Part shown: positions 33,113 to 41,049 of the stretch, piece by piece
How positions within the stretch are numbered: the stretch's first letter is position 1
Layout of the letters: the number at the start of each line of letters is the position of its first letter
Source of the DNA: CAYVHU01 sp964451415
GTDB taxonomy: Bacteria; Pseudomonadota; Alphaproteobacteria; Rhodospirillales; Magnetovibrionaceae
Direction of reading: 5' to 3'
Assembly (NCBI GenBank): GCA_964451415.1
Contig: CAYVHU010000004.1
Coordinates: 1 to 64,000, forward strand
DNA: 64,000 nucleotides
Made by a program: the position numbers and the translations under genes
The notes under the pieces: generated by a model
Database searches by the model: none
Seen by the model: the letters and a program-made list of their open reading frames with translations, nothing else
Told to the model about the DNA's origin: nothing

Positions 33113-36100
33113 GTGTTCAAGAAAGTGATGATCGCCCTCGGGGTGTTGCTGGTTCTGTTCGTCGGGGGGATTCTCGTCGCTCCCAGCTTCATTGATTGGA
33201 ACGCGCAATTTCCGCGTATCGCTGCGCAGGTCAAACATGCGACGGGCCGGGATCTGAGCATTGGCGGGCGGCTCGAAGTGCGCTTGTTGCCGACGCCGAC
33301 CCTGACGGCGCGTGATGTCACCCTCAGCAATTCCCCCGGGGCCGGGGCAGCCCCCATGGCAACGCTCGATGCCGTGGAAATTCGCATGGCCCTGTTGCCG
33401 TTGCTGTCGGGCCGGTTGCAGGTCGAGCGGATCCGTCTGATCAACCCGAAAATTCGCATCGATATCCTGGCGGATGGACGAAGCAACCTGGATTTTTCGC
33501 CCGTGCGCGACAAAGCCCCTGCGTCTTCAGGTTCTCCCGTGGTGCGGGCTCCTGTGGTGCGGGCTCCGGCAAAACGGGGCGCGGGCCTGAAACTGCGTTT
33601 CGACAATTTCAAGATCGTCAACGCCACGCTCATTTACCATGACGCGCGTAAGAATCTGACGCAGACGGTGAAAAATCTTGATGCGACTTTGCGCGCGGCT
33701 TCCATAAACGGTCCGTTTGCGGCGCAGGGCCAGGGGCGTGTGCGGGGCATGCCTTTTTCTTTCGACGTTTCGTTGGGGCAGGTGATTGCCCAGCGGACGG
33801 TTCCGCTCAATGCGGTCGTGACGGGCCCCGCCGGCCTGCGCGCGCAGATTTCCGGGGCCGTTCTGGGATTGGAAAGCAAGCCGCGTTTCAAAGGTACGGT
33901 GAAAATAGTGGGGGACGATCTGGCGGCGGCGCTGGACGCTTTGAATGTAACCGCCACGAACCCGGCGCAGTTGCGCCAACCCTTTAGCGTGGACGCGACA
34001 CTGGATGGCGGGGCGCAGGCGGTGACGTTGTCCGCTCTTGAAATTCAGCTTGCGACCTTGCGCATGAACGGGCATGTCCAGGTGAAGATGGGCAAAACGA
34101 CGACCTTCAAAGTGGCGCTCAAGGCCGCGCGTATTGATGTCGATCGTCTTTTGCGCGCGCCGCGGGCGTCGCCCTTGCAGGCTGCAACGCCAGAAGATGG
34201 TGTGCCGCGCAACGGCGAAACGATCACCCCGCCGCCGCCCGTATCGGGGGGAGGGCCCGCACAAAAAGGTTTTGTCCTGCCCAAGGATGTCCGCGGCACG
34301 GTGTCGTTGAACGTGGACGCCGTTACGCTCAAGGGTGGTTTGATTAGCGATTTGCGGGTGAACGGTGAACTGGCGGACGGGGAATTTGCCTTGAACCAGT
34401 TTCAGTTTCAGGCCCCGGGGGTCTCCGATGTCGCCGTGTTCGGTTTTCTGCGCACCGAAGGGGGGAAACCGCAATTCGACGGCAATCTGGAAATGGTGAG
34501 CAGCAATCCCAAGGGGCTTGCGGACTGGTTGGGCGTCAAGATGCCCAAGGGCGTTGCGGGACGTCTGAAGCGTCTCAGTTATAAAAGCAAAATTGCGATA
34601 GATCCGGCCCAGGTGACGTTGAGCGCCATCCGGCTGAGCGGGGACCGCACGCGCGTGACGGGCGGGGTGAGCGTGGCCTTGCGCGCGCGGCCGTCCTTCG
34701 GTGCGGATTTAACGCTCGATGGTTTGAATTTAGATACGTATGCAGAGGCCGCCCCATTCCCAGCAGGCCAGGCGCCGGCCTTAGGGGCAAAAGCGGTTCC
34801 GTCGCGCGTTGTAAGCCGCGCCGCGTCGTCTCCGTTTGCCGACATCGCCGGCGTGTGGACGACCCTGAATGCGTTGAACGATTTCGATGCCAATCTGAAG
34901 TTGCGTTTGAACCGTTTGACGAGCGGCGGGCGCACCTTTAACGGTCTTTTGTTCGATGGCACGTTGTATGCGGGCACCTTGAATATCCGGGCCTTGCGTT
35001 TGGGGGCGTACAAAGGCGCCAGTGCCGATCTTTCGGGAACCTTCAACGGGTTTGGCGGCGTGCCGGAAATGAGCGCCGTCAAAATCAAGGCCGATGTCAA
35101 AAACCTTGCCGTGTTGGGAACGTCTCTCGGCATTAGAAATATCCCCAAGGGCGTGCGGGCGCTGCACGTGGATGCGCGCGGGGAAGGATCGTTTCTGCAA
35201 CCGCGCTTGAGCGTGAAGGTGAACGCGCTGGGCGGCACGTATGCGGTGCGTGGCGGCCTTTCGTTCTTGCCCATCGGCTTTGGCTTCAGCGGTGATATGA
35301 TGCTGCGCAATGGTAATACAGACAAAATGCTTGCGGCGCTGGGGTATGTGCCGACGGGGCCGCTCGGCGCGCTGAATTTAAAAGGAAAATTGAAAACCGA
35401 CGGTGTCAGCTATGACGTCAGTGCGCTCACCGGAACCATCGCCAAGACGGCGCTTTCGGGAACCCTTTCGCTGCAAGTTGGGGGGGCGAAGCCCCGGGTG
35501 ACGGCCGATTTGAAAACCGGCGAACTGGATCTTAAACGGTTTTTGGCCAAGGCCAAGAATAAGGCCAAGAACAAGACCAAGAACAAGACGCAAAAGCACA
35601 GCGAGGCTTCCCCGGCAAACCCGCTTTTGGTTCTGGCGGCGTATTCGCAAAACGCACCGACGCTGCGCGCGGACCGGCGCTGGTCGCGCAAACGCTTCGA
35701 TTTCGGCGTGTTGAACGCGGTGGATGGCGAAGTGACGTTGAAATCCACGGCCTTGCGCTTTGGGGATTATTCTTTGGACGATGCGGACATTCACGCCGTC
35801 GTCAAGGACGGTATTTTAACGGCGGACCGCGTGATGGGCCGGCTGTTTGGCGGGCCGCTCAGCGGAACGGCCGTGGTGCGTGCGAAGGGTCAGCCGAGCA
35901 TCGAAACCGCCCTTAAGATCGACGCCTTGGATGTCGGGCAGGCCGTCAAAGCCATCGCCCGGCAGGACCTGGCGCGCGGACGGTTGAGTTTGGAGATGTC
36001 GTTTGACGCGGACGGGACGAGCCCGGCGGAACTGGTATCCTCGTTGAACGGCAAGGGAACCTTGAAGATCAAGGCGCTCGATGTAAAGAAAAGTGGCAAG

Positions 36101-36709
36101 GGGACAGCCTTGGCGCCGATCATTGCGCTGGTGGCGGTGACGAACCAATTCGCCTTGCCCGTGAGCGGCAAGAAGAAATCCGGACTTGCCGACGTGTCGG
36201 CCGATTTCGATCTCCAGGACGGCGTTGCCGATGTCAAGGATTTGGCGTTGACTTCGGCATTGGGCTCCGGCACCGGTTCGGGGCGTATCGACATCGCACG
36301 CTGGAACATCGACTTCGCGGGCAAAATTCTGGTGGAGCCGAATCTTCTGAGTGCGTTGCTGTCCAAGGGCCGGGTGGGGCGCGAAGAGGTGCCCTTCGCC
36401 ATCTCCGGGCGGCTCGACAATCCCGGCGTTAAACTGGGGATTCGTCCTGCAACGAAAAGTGCTGGCCAGCCGAAGGTGAAGGTTCGCCCCGCCGATGCGT
36501 TTCAGGAAATGTTGAGGAAGGCTTTGCCCGGCATCGTTCCGGCCCCGCAGAACAAACCCAAAGCCGTGCGCAAACCGTCTTCGCCGCCGTCCAGGGCTTC
36601 GGGTGGAGAACTGGCCCCGCCGCCGCCGCAACATGCCTCGCCCCCTGCGCCGGAGAAAAAGCTGAGCCCGCAAGAGATCATCATCCGGCGTCTGATGAAG
36701 GGGCTTTGA
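33113..36709 (+). CDS. AsmA-family protein
   Basis: The 1,198-residue protein has one N-terminal membrane anchor (MIALGVLLVLFVGGILVAPSFIDWN) and the AsmA N-terminal signature (ATGRDLSIGGRLEVRLLPTPTLTARDVTLSN). Beta-rich repeats follow, then a C-terminal AsmA_2 region (LNGKGTLKIKALDVKK ... LTSALGSGTGSGRIDIARWNIDF) and a Pro-rich tail. Members are periplasmic bridge-like proteins linked to phospholipid transport and outer-membrane assembly. Two low-complexity insertions come from tandem repeats (VVRAP twice at 33536-33565; Lys/Asn-rich at 35552-35587). The tail overlaps the next gene by 29 bp. Confidence 0.85.
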   Translation: MFKKVMIALGVLLVLFVGGILVAPSFIDWNAQFPRIAAQVKHATGRDLSIGGRLEVRLLPTPTLTARDVTLSNSPGAGAAPMATLDAVEIRMALLPLLSGRLQVERIRLINPKIRIDILADGRSNLDFSPVRDKAPASSGSPVVRAPVVRAPAKRGAGLKLRFDNFKIVNATLIYHDARKNLTQTVKNLDATLRAASINGPFAAQGQGRVRGMPFSFDVSLGQVIAQRTVPLNAVVTGPAGLRAQISGAVLGLESKPRFKGTVKIVGDDLAAALDALNVTATNPAQLRQPFSVDATLDGGAQAVTLSALEIQLATLRMNGHVQVKMGKTTTFKVALKAARIDVDRLLRAPRASPLQAATPEDGVPRNGETITPPPPVSGGGPAQKGFVLPKDVRGTVSLNVDAVTLKGGLISDLRVNGELADGEFALNQFQFQAPGVSDVAVFGFLRTEGGKPQFDGNLEMVSSNPKGLADWLGVKMPKGVAGRLKRLSYKSKIAIDPAQVTLSAIRLSGDRTRVTGGVSVALRARPSFGADLTLDGLNLDTYAEAAPFPAGQAPALGAKAVPSRVVSRAASSPFADIAGVWTTLNALNDFDANLKLRLNRLTSGGRTFNGLLFDGTLYAGTLNIRALRLGAYKGASADLSGTFNGFGGVPEMSAVKIKADVKNLAVLGTSLGIRNIPKGVRALHVDARGEGSFLQPRLSVKVNALGGTYAVRGGLSFLPIGFGFSGDMMLRNGNTDKMLAALGYVPTGPLGALNLKGKLKTDGVSYDVSALTGTIAKTALSGTLSLQVGGAKPRVTADLKTGELDLKRFLAKAKNKAKNKTKNKTQKHSEASPANPLLVLAAYSQNAPTLRADRRWSRKRFDFGVLNAVDGEVTLKSTALRFGDYSLDDADIHAVVKDGILTADRVMGRLFGGPLSGTAVVRAKGQPSIETALKIDALDVGQAVKAIARQDLARGRLSLEMSFDADGTSPAELVSSLNGKGTLKIKALDVKKSGKGTALAPIIALVAVTNQFALPVSGKKKSGLADVSADFDLQDGVADVKDLALTSALGSGTGSGRIDIARWNIDFAGKILVEPNLLSALLSKGRVGREEVPFAISGRLDNPGVKLGIRPATKSAGQPKVKVRPADAFQEMLRKALPGIVPAPQNKPKAVRKPSSPPSRASGGELAPPPPQHASPPAPEKKLSPQEIIIRRLMKGL
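33536..33565 (+). repeat. two 15-bp tandem repeats in the AsmA-like gene
   Basis: Two units differing by one base (CCCGTGGTGCGGGCT, then CCTGTGGTGCGGGCT) encode PVVRA twice in a linker between the N-terminal domain and the next repeat. Confidence 0.85.
35552..35587 (+). repeat. three 12-bp tandem repeats in the AsmA-like gene
   Basis: Three near-identical units, roughly GCCAAGAACAAG, encode a basic Ala/Thr-Lys-Asn-Lys stretch in the middle of the protein. It is probably a surface loop. Confidence 0.85.
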
Positions 36710-36935
36710 GCGCGTTCAGGACGAACACGCGCAGCGCCGAAGATAAGTTGCTGCTCAGGGTTTGATCGACCTGACGCGCATGATCGACCCGTGTGACAAG
36801 CTGGTTCACCGAGACGTTTTGAGCTTTGGCGATGTGCGTGAGTTCGTCCCAGAACGCATTTTCCAGTGAAACGCTGGTGCGGTGCCCGTCCAGCACAACG
36901 GAGTGCTTACACATCGTATTCATACCGCGCACCAT
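36681..36935 (-). CDS. ribbon-helix-helix domain protein
   Basis: The 84-residue protein has a short beta strand and two helices of the RHH_4 type (HRTSVSLENAFWDELTHIAKAQNVSVNQLVTRVDHAR), a fold usually used for DNA binding as a dimer. Its ATG overlaps the stop of the upstream lysE-type gene (TAATG), suggesting translational coupling; ATG 36923 is an alternative start. No toxin gene is adjacent, so it is not an obvious antitoxin. The target is unknown. Confidence 0.75.
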   Translation of the reverse strand: MVRGMNTMCKHSVVLDGHRTSVSLENAFWDELTHIAKAQNVSVNQLVTRVDHARQVDQTLSSNLSSALRVFVLNALKAPSSDAG

Positions 36936-37570
36936 TACAGTAGATTTTCCATCACCATTGCCACCGCCAGCGCAATCAGCACCATGCCGGTTGTGTGCAT
37001 CACCAGCCGGTAGGTGCGCGGAGCCTTAAGCCAGCGGCGTATGGCTTCGGCCATCAAGGCGAGCGGCACCTGCCACAGCGTATTGACGACGATCAGGGTC
37101 AGGGCCAACGTGAGCAATTGCAGGGAAACGTCGCCACGCGTCCGGTCGACAAAGTTGGGAAACAGCGCCAGAAACAGCAATATGACCTTGGGGTTGAGCA
37201 AGTTGCAAAAGATGGCATCGCGGAACGCTTTTGATTTCCCCAGCGGCTTGCCGGCAGCGTTTAGGGACAACAAACCGTCGGCGCGGAAACTTTGCAGCCC
37301 GATCCATGCGATATAGAGCGCGCCGCCCAGCGCCACGGCCTTAAACAGGATCGGGGAGGAGGCGATGAGCATCGATATGCCGAGCACGGCAAGGATGGTG
37401 TGACCCACCAGCCCCGCCTGCACGCCGGCCACGGTGGCCAGCCCGACGCGTGTGCCGGAACGCAAGGTGTAACGCAGGATGATCACCGTATCCGGCCCGG
37501 GGCTGAGCACGATTGCCGACGCCGTGAGAAGGAATGCGCCGAAGGTCGAAGGTTCAATGGGGAATGTCAT
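36935..37570 (-). CDS. LysE/RhtB-family exporter
   Basis: The 211-residue inner-membrane protein has about six hydrophobic segments and the family motif near the N-terminus (SPGPDTVIILRYTLRSGTRVGLATVAGVQAG). Members export amino acids or homoserine-lactone-like compounds; the solute here is unknown. It lies 12 bp downstream of the hydrolase gene in a minus-strand run from sspB to the ribbon-helix-helix gene. Confidence 0.9.
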   Translation of the reverse strand: MTFPIEPSTFGAFLLTASAIVLSPGPDTVIILRYTLRSGTRVGLATVAGVQAGLVGHTILAVLGISMLIASSPILFKAVALGGALYIAWIGLQSFRADGLLSLNAAGKPLGKSKAFRDAIFCNLLNPKVILLFLALFPNFVDRTRGDVSLQLLTLALTLIVVNTLWQVPLALMAEAIRRWLKAPRTYRLVMHTTGMVLIALAVAMVMENLL

Positions 37571-37582
37571 GGTTTGCGAACC

Positions 37583-38236
37583 CTACAAGGAACGGATAAA
37601 CGCGTCCATGGCGTCTATGGCCTCACGCCGGTTTTGCGTTTCGCTGCGGCCTGATTTTTGGCGCGGTTTGAAGCCGTGATCACCGTCTTCCAGCCAGCGC
37701 ACCTGAATGGCCTTTGACAGGGGGAGGCCGAGGACGTGATCGCGTCCGCCGAAGGGATCGCGCGTCCCTTGTAAAATCAGTGTCGGCGTTTCGATCGCGC
37801 GCAGGTGTAAGACGCGTTGCGCCGTCTTGTCGGGCTTGCCCGGAGGATAAAAGGGATAGCCCAGGCATACCAGGGCCTTGAGGGGCCTGCCTTCGGTTTC
37901 ATATTCCCGCGCCACCATGGAGGCTATGCGCCCGCCCATGGACTTGCCGCCGATGATTAGGTTGTTCGGCCCAAAGTGTTCGATGACCTCGCGCCATGTT
38001 TCCAACAATACGGGCGCACGATCGGGGGGACGTTTTTTGCCATCCGTGTGGCGCTTGACCATGTACGGAAACTCAAAACGCACGCACCTCAGCCCGCGCG
38101 CCGCCAAACCTTCGGCGAAGGCCTGCATGAAAGGGCTGTCCATGGCCGCCCCCGCACCGTGGGCGAGGACGATGGTCGCCGGGGCATCGTCGTCGGCGCC
38201 AGGCCCGTTCATGAGAAGCTCGGGACCGGGAAGCAT
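37583..38236 (-). CDS. alpha/beta hydrolase, KANL3/Tex30-like
   Basis: The 217-residue protein has an alpha/beta-hydrolase fold: an LAHGAGA oxyanion loop, nucleophile Ser in GGKSMGGRIA, an acidic residue in LQGTRDPFG and His in EDGDHGFKPR. This is the small dienelactone-hydrolase-like type found widely in proteobacteria. The substrate is unknown. It starts 3 bp after the fumarase stop, so it is probably cotranscribed. Confidence 0.85.
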   Translation of the reverse strand: MLPGPELLMNGPGADDDAPATIVLAHGAGAAMDSPFMQAFAEGLAARGLRCVRFEFPYMVKRHTDGKKRPPDRAPVLLETWREVIEHFGPNNLIIGGKSMGGRIASMVAREYETEGRPLKALVCLGYPFYPPGKPDKTAQRVLHLRAIETPTLILQGTRDPFGGRDHVLGLPLSKAIQVRWLEDGDHGFKPRQKSGRSETQNRREAIDAMDAFIRSL

Positions 38237-38239
38237 GTT

Positions 38240-39892
38240 TCAGCCCGAGCCCTCGCCATTGACGCCGTCGCCGCCGATGGCTTTCACGGTGGTGAAAAAG
38301 TCGTTGCCCTTGTCGTCAACAATGATGAAGGCGGGGAAATCGTGAACCTCGATCCTCCAGATCGCTTCCATCCCCAGTTCGGGATATTCCAGGCATTCGA
38401 CGCGGGTGATGGATTTCTGGGCCAGTTCCGCCGCCGCGCCGCCGATGGAGCCGAGGTAAAAGCCGCCGTGCTTTTTACAGGCCTCGGTCACGACCCTTGA
38501 ACGGTTGCCCTTGGCCAGCATGACCATGGACCCGCCGGCGGCTTGAAACTGATCGACGTAGCCGTCCATCCGTCCCGCCGTGGTCGGACCGAAAGCCCCC
38601 GATGCGTAGCCTTTCGGCGTTTTGGCGGGACCGGCGTAGTAGACGGCGGCGTTGCGGAAATATTCCGGCAGCGCCTCGCCCGCGTCCAGACGTTCTTTGA
38701 GCTTCGCATGGGCCAGATCCCGCGCCACGATCAGCGTGCCGTTCAAATTCAGGCGCGTCTTGACCGGGTAGCGCGACAGTTGGGCGCGCACCTCGTCCAT
38801 GGGCTGAGCGAGGTCGATGTTCACCACTTCGCCAGCAAGCTCGTCGCTTGTTATCTCCGGCAGGTATTGGGCGGGATCGGTTTCGAGTTTCTCGATGAAC
38901 ACGCCGTCTTTGGTGATTTTGCCCAGGGCCTGACGGTCGGCGGAACACGACACGCCGATGCCCACCGGGCACGAGGCGCCGTGACGCGGCAGGCGTACGA
39001 CGCGCACGTCGTGACAGAAGTACTTGCCGCCGAATTGCGCGCCGATGCCGAATTCCTGGGTCATCTTGAGAACCTGGGCCTCCAGGTCCAGATCGCGAAA
39101 GGCCTGTCCGTGAGCATTGCCCTGGGTGGGCAGGCCGTCCAGATAATGGGTGGAGGCCAACTTGACGGTTTTTAAGTTCATTTCCGCCGACAAACCGCCG
39201 ATGACGATGGCCAGATGATAGGGCGGGCAGGCGGCGGTGCCGAGTTTGGGCAATTCCTGACGCAAGAAGGCGTCCATGGCCTTCGCGTTCAAAAGCGCAG
39301 CCGTTTTTTGATACAAAAAGGTCTTGTTCGCCGAGCCGCCGCCCTTGGCGACGAACTGGAATTTGTACTCTTCACCGGGGACGGCTGCGATATCGATTTG
39401 GGCGGGCAGGTTGTTGGCGGTGTTCACTTCTTCGAACAGGGAAAGCGGCGCCATCTGGCTGTAGCGCAGGTTGTTCTGCGTGTAGGCCCCCAGGACGCCT
39501 TCACTCAACGCTTGGGCGTCGTCGGCGCCGGTCCATACGTTTTCCCCTTTTTTGCCCATGATGATGGCGGTGCCGGTATCCTGGCACATGGGCAGCACGC
39601 CGGCGGCGGCGATGTTGGCATTTTTCAACAATTCCAGGGCCACAAAACGGTCGTTCGCGGAGGCCTCGGCATCATCGAGGATGGCACGAAGCTGGCGCAA
39701 ATGGCCGGGGCGCAGATAATGCGCGATATCGTGAAAAGCCCGGCTGGCAAGGGCACTCAAGGTCTGCGGCGCAATCTCCAGGATGGTGCGGCCCTTGAGG
39801 GTCTGGACGTTCACCACATGGTCGTCGAGACGCTCATATGGCGTTTCGTCGCGTGTCAGAACGAAAATGTCGTGAAAGGCGGGATCGCTCAT
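38240..39892 (-). CDS. fumA: fumarate hydratase class I
   Basis: The 550-residue iron-sulphur fumarase interconverts fumarate and malate in the TCA cycle. The N-terminal domain carries LPMCQDTGTAIIMGKKGE and the cluster cysteines (PMCQDTG, TAACPPYHL, VGIGVSC). The C-terminal swivel domain has YYAGPAKTPKGYASGAFGPTTAGRMD. Length fits the single-chain form. It is oxygen-sensitive in known members, which suits a facultative anaerobe. Confidence 0.93.
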   Translation of the reverse strand: MSDPAFHDIFVLTRDETPYERLDDHVVNVQTLKGRTILEIAPQTLSALASRAFHDIAHYLRPGHLRQLRAILDDAEASANDRFVALELLKNANIAAAGVLPMCQDTGTAIIMGKKGENVWTGADDAQALSEGVLGAYTQNNLRYSQMAPLSLFEEVNTANNLPAQIDIAAVPGEEYKFQFVAKGGGSANKTFLYQKTAALLNAKAMDAFLRQELPKLGTAACPPYHLAIVIGGLSAEMNLKTVKLASTHYLDGLPTQGNAHGQAFRDLDLEAQVLKMTQEFGIGAQFGGKYFCHDVRVVRLPRHGASCPVGIGVSCSADRQALGKITKDGVFIEKLETDPAQYLPEITSDELAGEVVNIDLAQPMDEVRAQLSRYPVKTRLNLNGTLIVARDLAHAKLKERLDAGEALPEYFRNAAVYYAGPAKTPKGYASGAFGPTTAGRMDGYVDQFQAAGGSMVMLAKGNRSRVVTEACKKHGGFYLGSIGGAAAELAQKSITRVECLEYPELGMEAIWRIEVHDFPAFIIVDDKGNDFFTTVKAIGGDGVNGEGSG

Positions 39893-39924
39893 GTTGCGGG
39901 GCCCCGTTGCGGTTGGCTGTGGCG

Positions 39925-40461
39925 TTATTTTTTGCGGAACGCGTCGAGGGCGATCACTTCGCCGGTTTTTTTCTTGTCGTTTTCGCCTTCGGTATCGGTT
40001 TCTCCGCCCATCCCGGCTTCGCGGCGGGTGGCTTCGAAATATTCCAGATGCTCGGCATCGAAATGCTCAAGGTCTTCTTCATCGAAATCTTCATCGTCTT
40101 CGTGGGACGTCATTTTCAATTGCAAAGCGAAATTGACGGACGGGTCGGCGAACGAAATCACCGAGGCATAGGGTACGGTGAGATGTTCCTTGATGCCGCC
40201 AAAGCTCAAGGTGACGGAAAATGTGTCGTCGCCGACCTCAAGGTCTTCGTATTGGTATTGCAAGACGATGGTCATGTCGTTGGGATGCTGAGCGCGCAGC
40301 CGCGGTGCAATTTTCACCCCTGCATCCTGGGTGTGAAAGGAAATATAGTAATGGTGATCGCCGGGCAGGCCGTGGGCCGAGATGTGCGTGAGGGCCTTTT
40401 GGATCACGCTGCGCAGGGCTTCTTCTACCCAGATGTCGTAGCGGAGTGTTTCTTCGCTCAT
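39925..40461 (-). CDS. sspB: SspB, ClpXP adaptor for ssrA-tagged proteins
   Basis: The 178-residue protein is of the alphaproteobacterial SspB type: an N-terminal tag-binding fold (LRYDIWVEEALRSVIQKAL ... GDHHYYISFHT, VTLSFGGIKEHLTVPYASVISFADPSVNF), an acidic linker and a short C-terminal tail (IALDAFRKK) that corresponds to the ClpX-docking peptide. It delivers tmRNA-tagged proteins to ClpXP. Its start lies about 50 bp downstream of the ssrA terminator on the same strand. Confidence 0.9.
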   Translation of the reverse strand: MSEETLRYDIWVEEALRSVIQKALTHISAHGLPGDHHYYISFHTQDAGVKIAPRLRAQHPNDMTIVLQYQYEDLEVGDDTFSVTLSFGGIKEHLTVPYASVISFADPSVNFALQLKMTSHEDDEDFDEEDLEHFDAEHLEYFEATRREAGMGGETDTEGENDKKKTGEVIALDAFRKK

Positions 40462-40504
40462 AAGCCTTGACCCGTATTGTGGCCCCGTTCATCAAGGGCG
40501 CGCC

Positions 40505-40864
40505 TTAAAAGCGTTTTCCCGGTTCCGGCCGAAGCGGCCACCGCGGGAAAACGGATTAGTGGTGGGCTTCTGTTGCTAGGTGCCCACCGAACCCCGCTAG
40601 TTAGCGCCGTTAGGCGGCAACTGCAAATGCCTGATTATCGTTGGCATTTGTAAAAGTAGCCCGATAACGGTGGTACTATACCGGACGAAAATCATATCTT
40701 TACCACGCTCGTCGATCCTGTTTCGTCCCCAATGAGCCGGGTTTCCGCCACAAGGTTACTTGCGGCAAAAACACCGGAAACTTGGTGGAGACGCCGGGTA
40801 CCGCCCCCGGGTCCGATACGCTTATTCCATATAACGTTTATCGTCATAGCCGGACGAACCGGCA
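40505..40864 (-). ncRNA. ssrA: two-piece (permuted) tmRNA precursor, ssrA
   Basis: The minus strand has the alphaproteobacterial permuted order. The acceptor piece comes first, ending with an encoded CCA at 40783 (CGTCTCCACCA). A roughly 50-nt spacer follows, then the coding piece beginning GGGGACGAAACAGG at 40730. The two ends pair as a 7-bp acceptor stem with the G3-U pair needed by alanyl-tRNA synthetase. The tag frame at 40645-40610 encodes ANDNQAFAVAA and a TAA stop. A hairpin at 40561-40588 probably lies near the 3' end of the mature coding piece. Exact processing ends are approximate. Confidence 0.93.
40512..40553 (-). terminator. terminator of ssrA
   Basis: On the minus strand, CGTTTTCCCG pairs with CGGGAAAACG around an inner GGCCG-CTT-CGGCC hairpin, followed by CTTTTAAG. 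It ends the tmRNA precursor ahead of sspB. Confidence 0.7.
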
Positions 40865-40870
40865 CTGTTG

Positions 40871-40899
40871 AATATAGGCTTCGTGATGGCGTATTGCAA
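40871..40899 (-). promoter_or_regulatory. sigma-70 type promoter of ssrA
   Basis: On the minus strand TTGCAA (40899-40894) and TATATT (40876-40871) are separated by exactly 17 bp. This puts the transcript start near 40864, about 80 nt before the encoded CCA. Confidence 0.7.
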
Positions 40900-41049
40900 A
40901 GGTTCGCCATGATCTCGGCATAAAAAAAGAGGAATGGCGGCGGGCGAAAAAGGCGTTGTGCTCGTGATATGATCGGCGCGCGAATCGCGCTAGCGCGATT
41001 TCGCCTTGGAAACAATTGCCAAAACAGCCGGATCGGGAGGCGGTGGACA

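Noticed and set aside
36681..36935. Antitoxin of a toxin-antitoxin pair
   Set aside because: Neighbours are an exporter and an AsmA-like gene; no small toxin gene is adjacent on either side.
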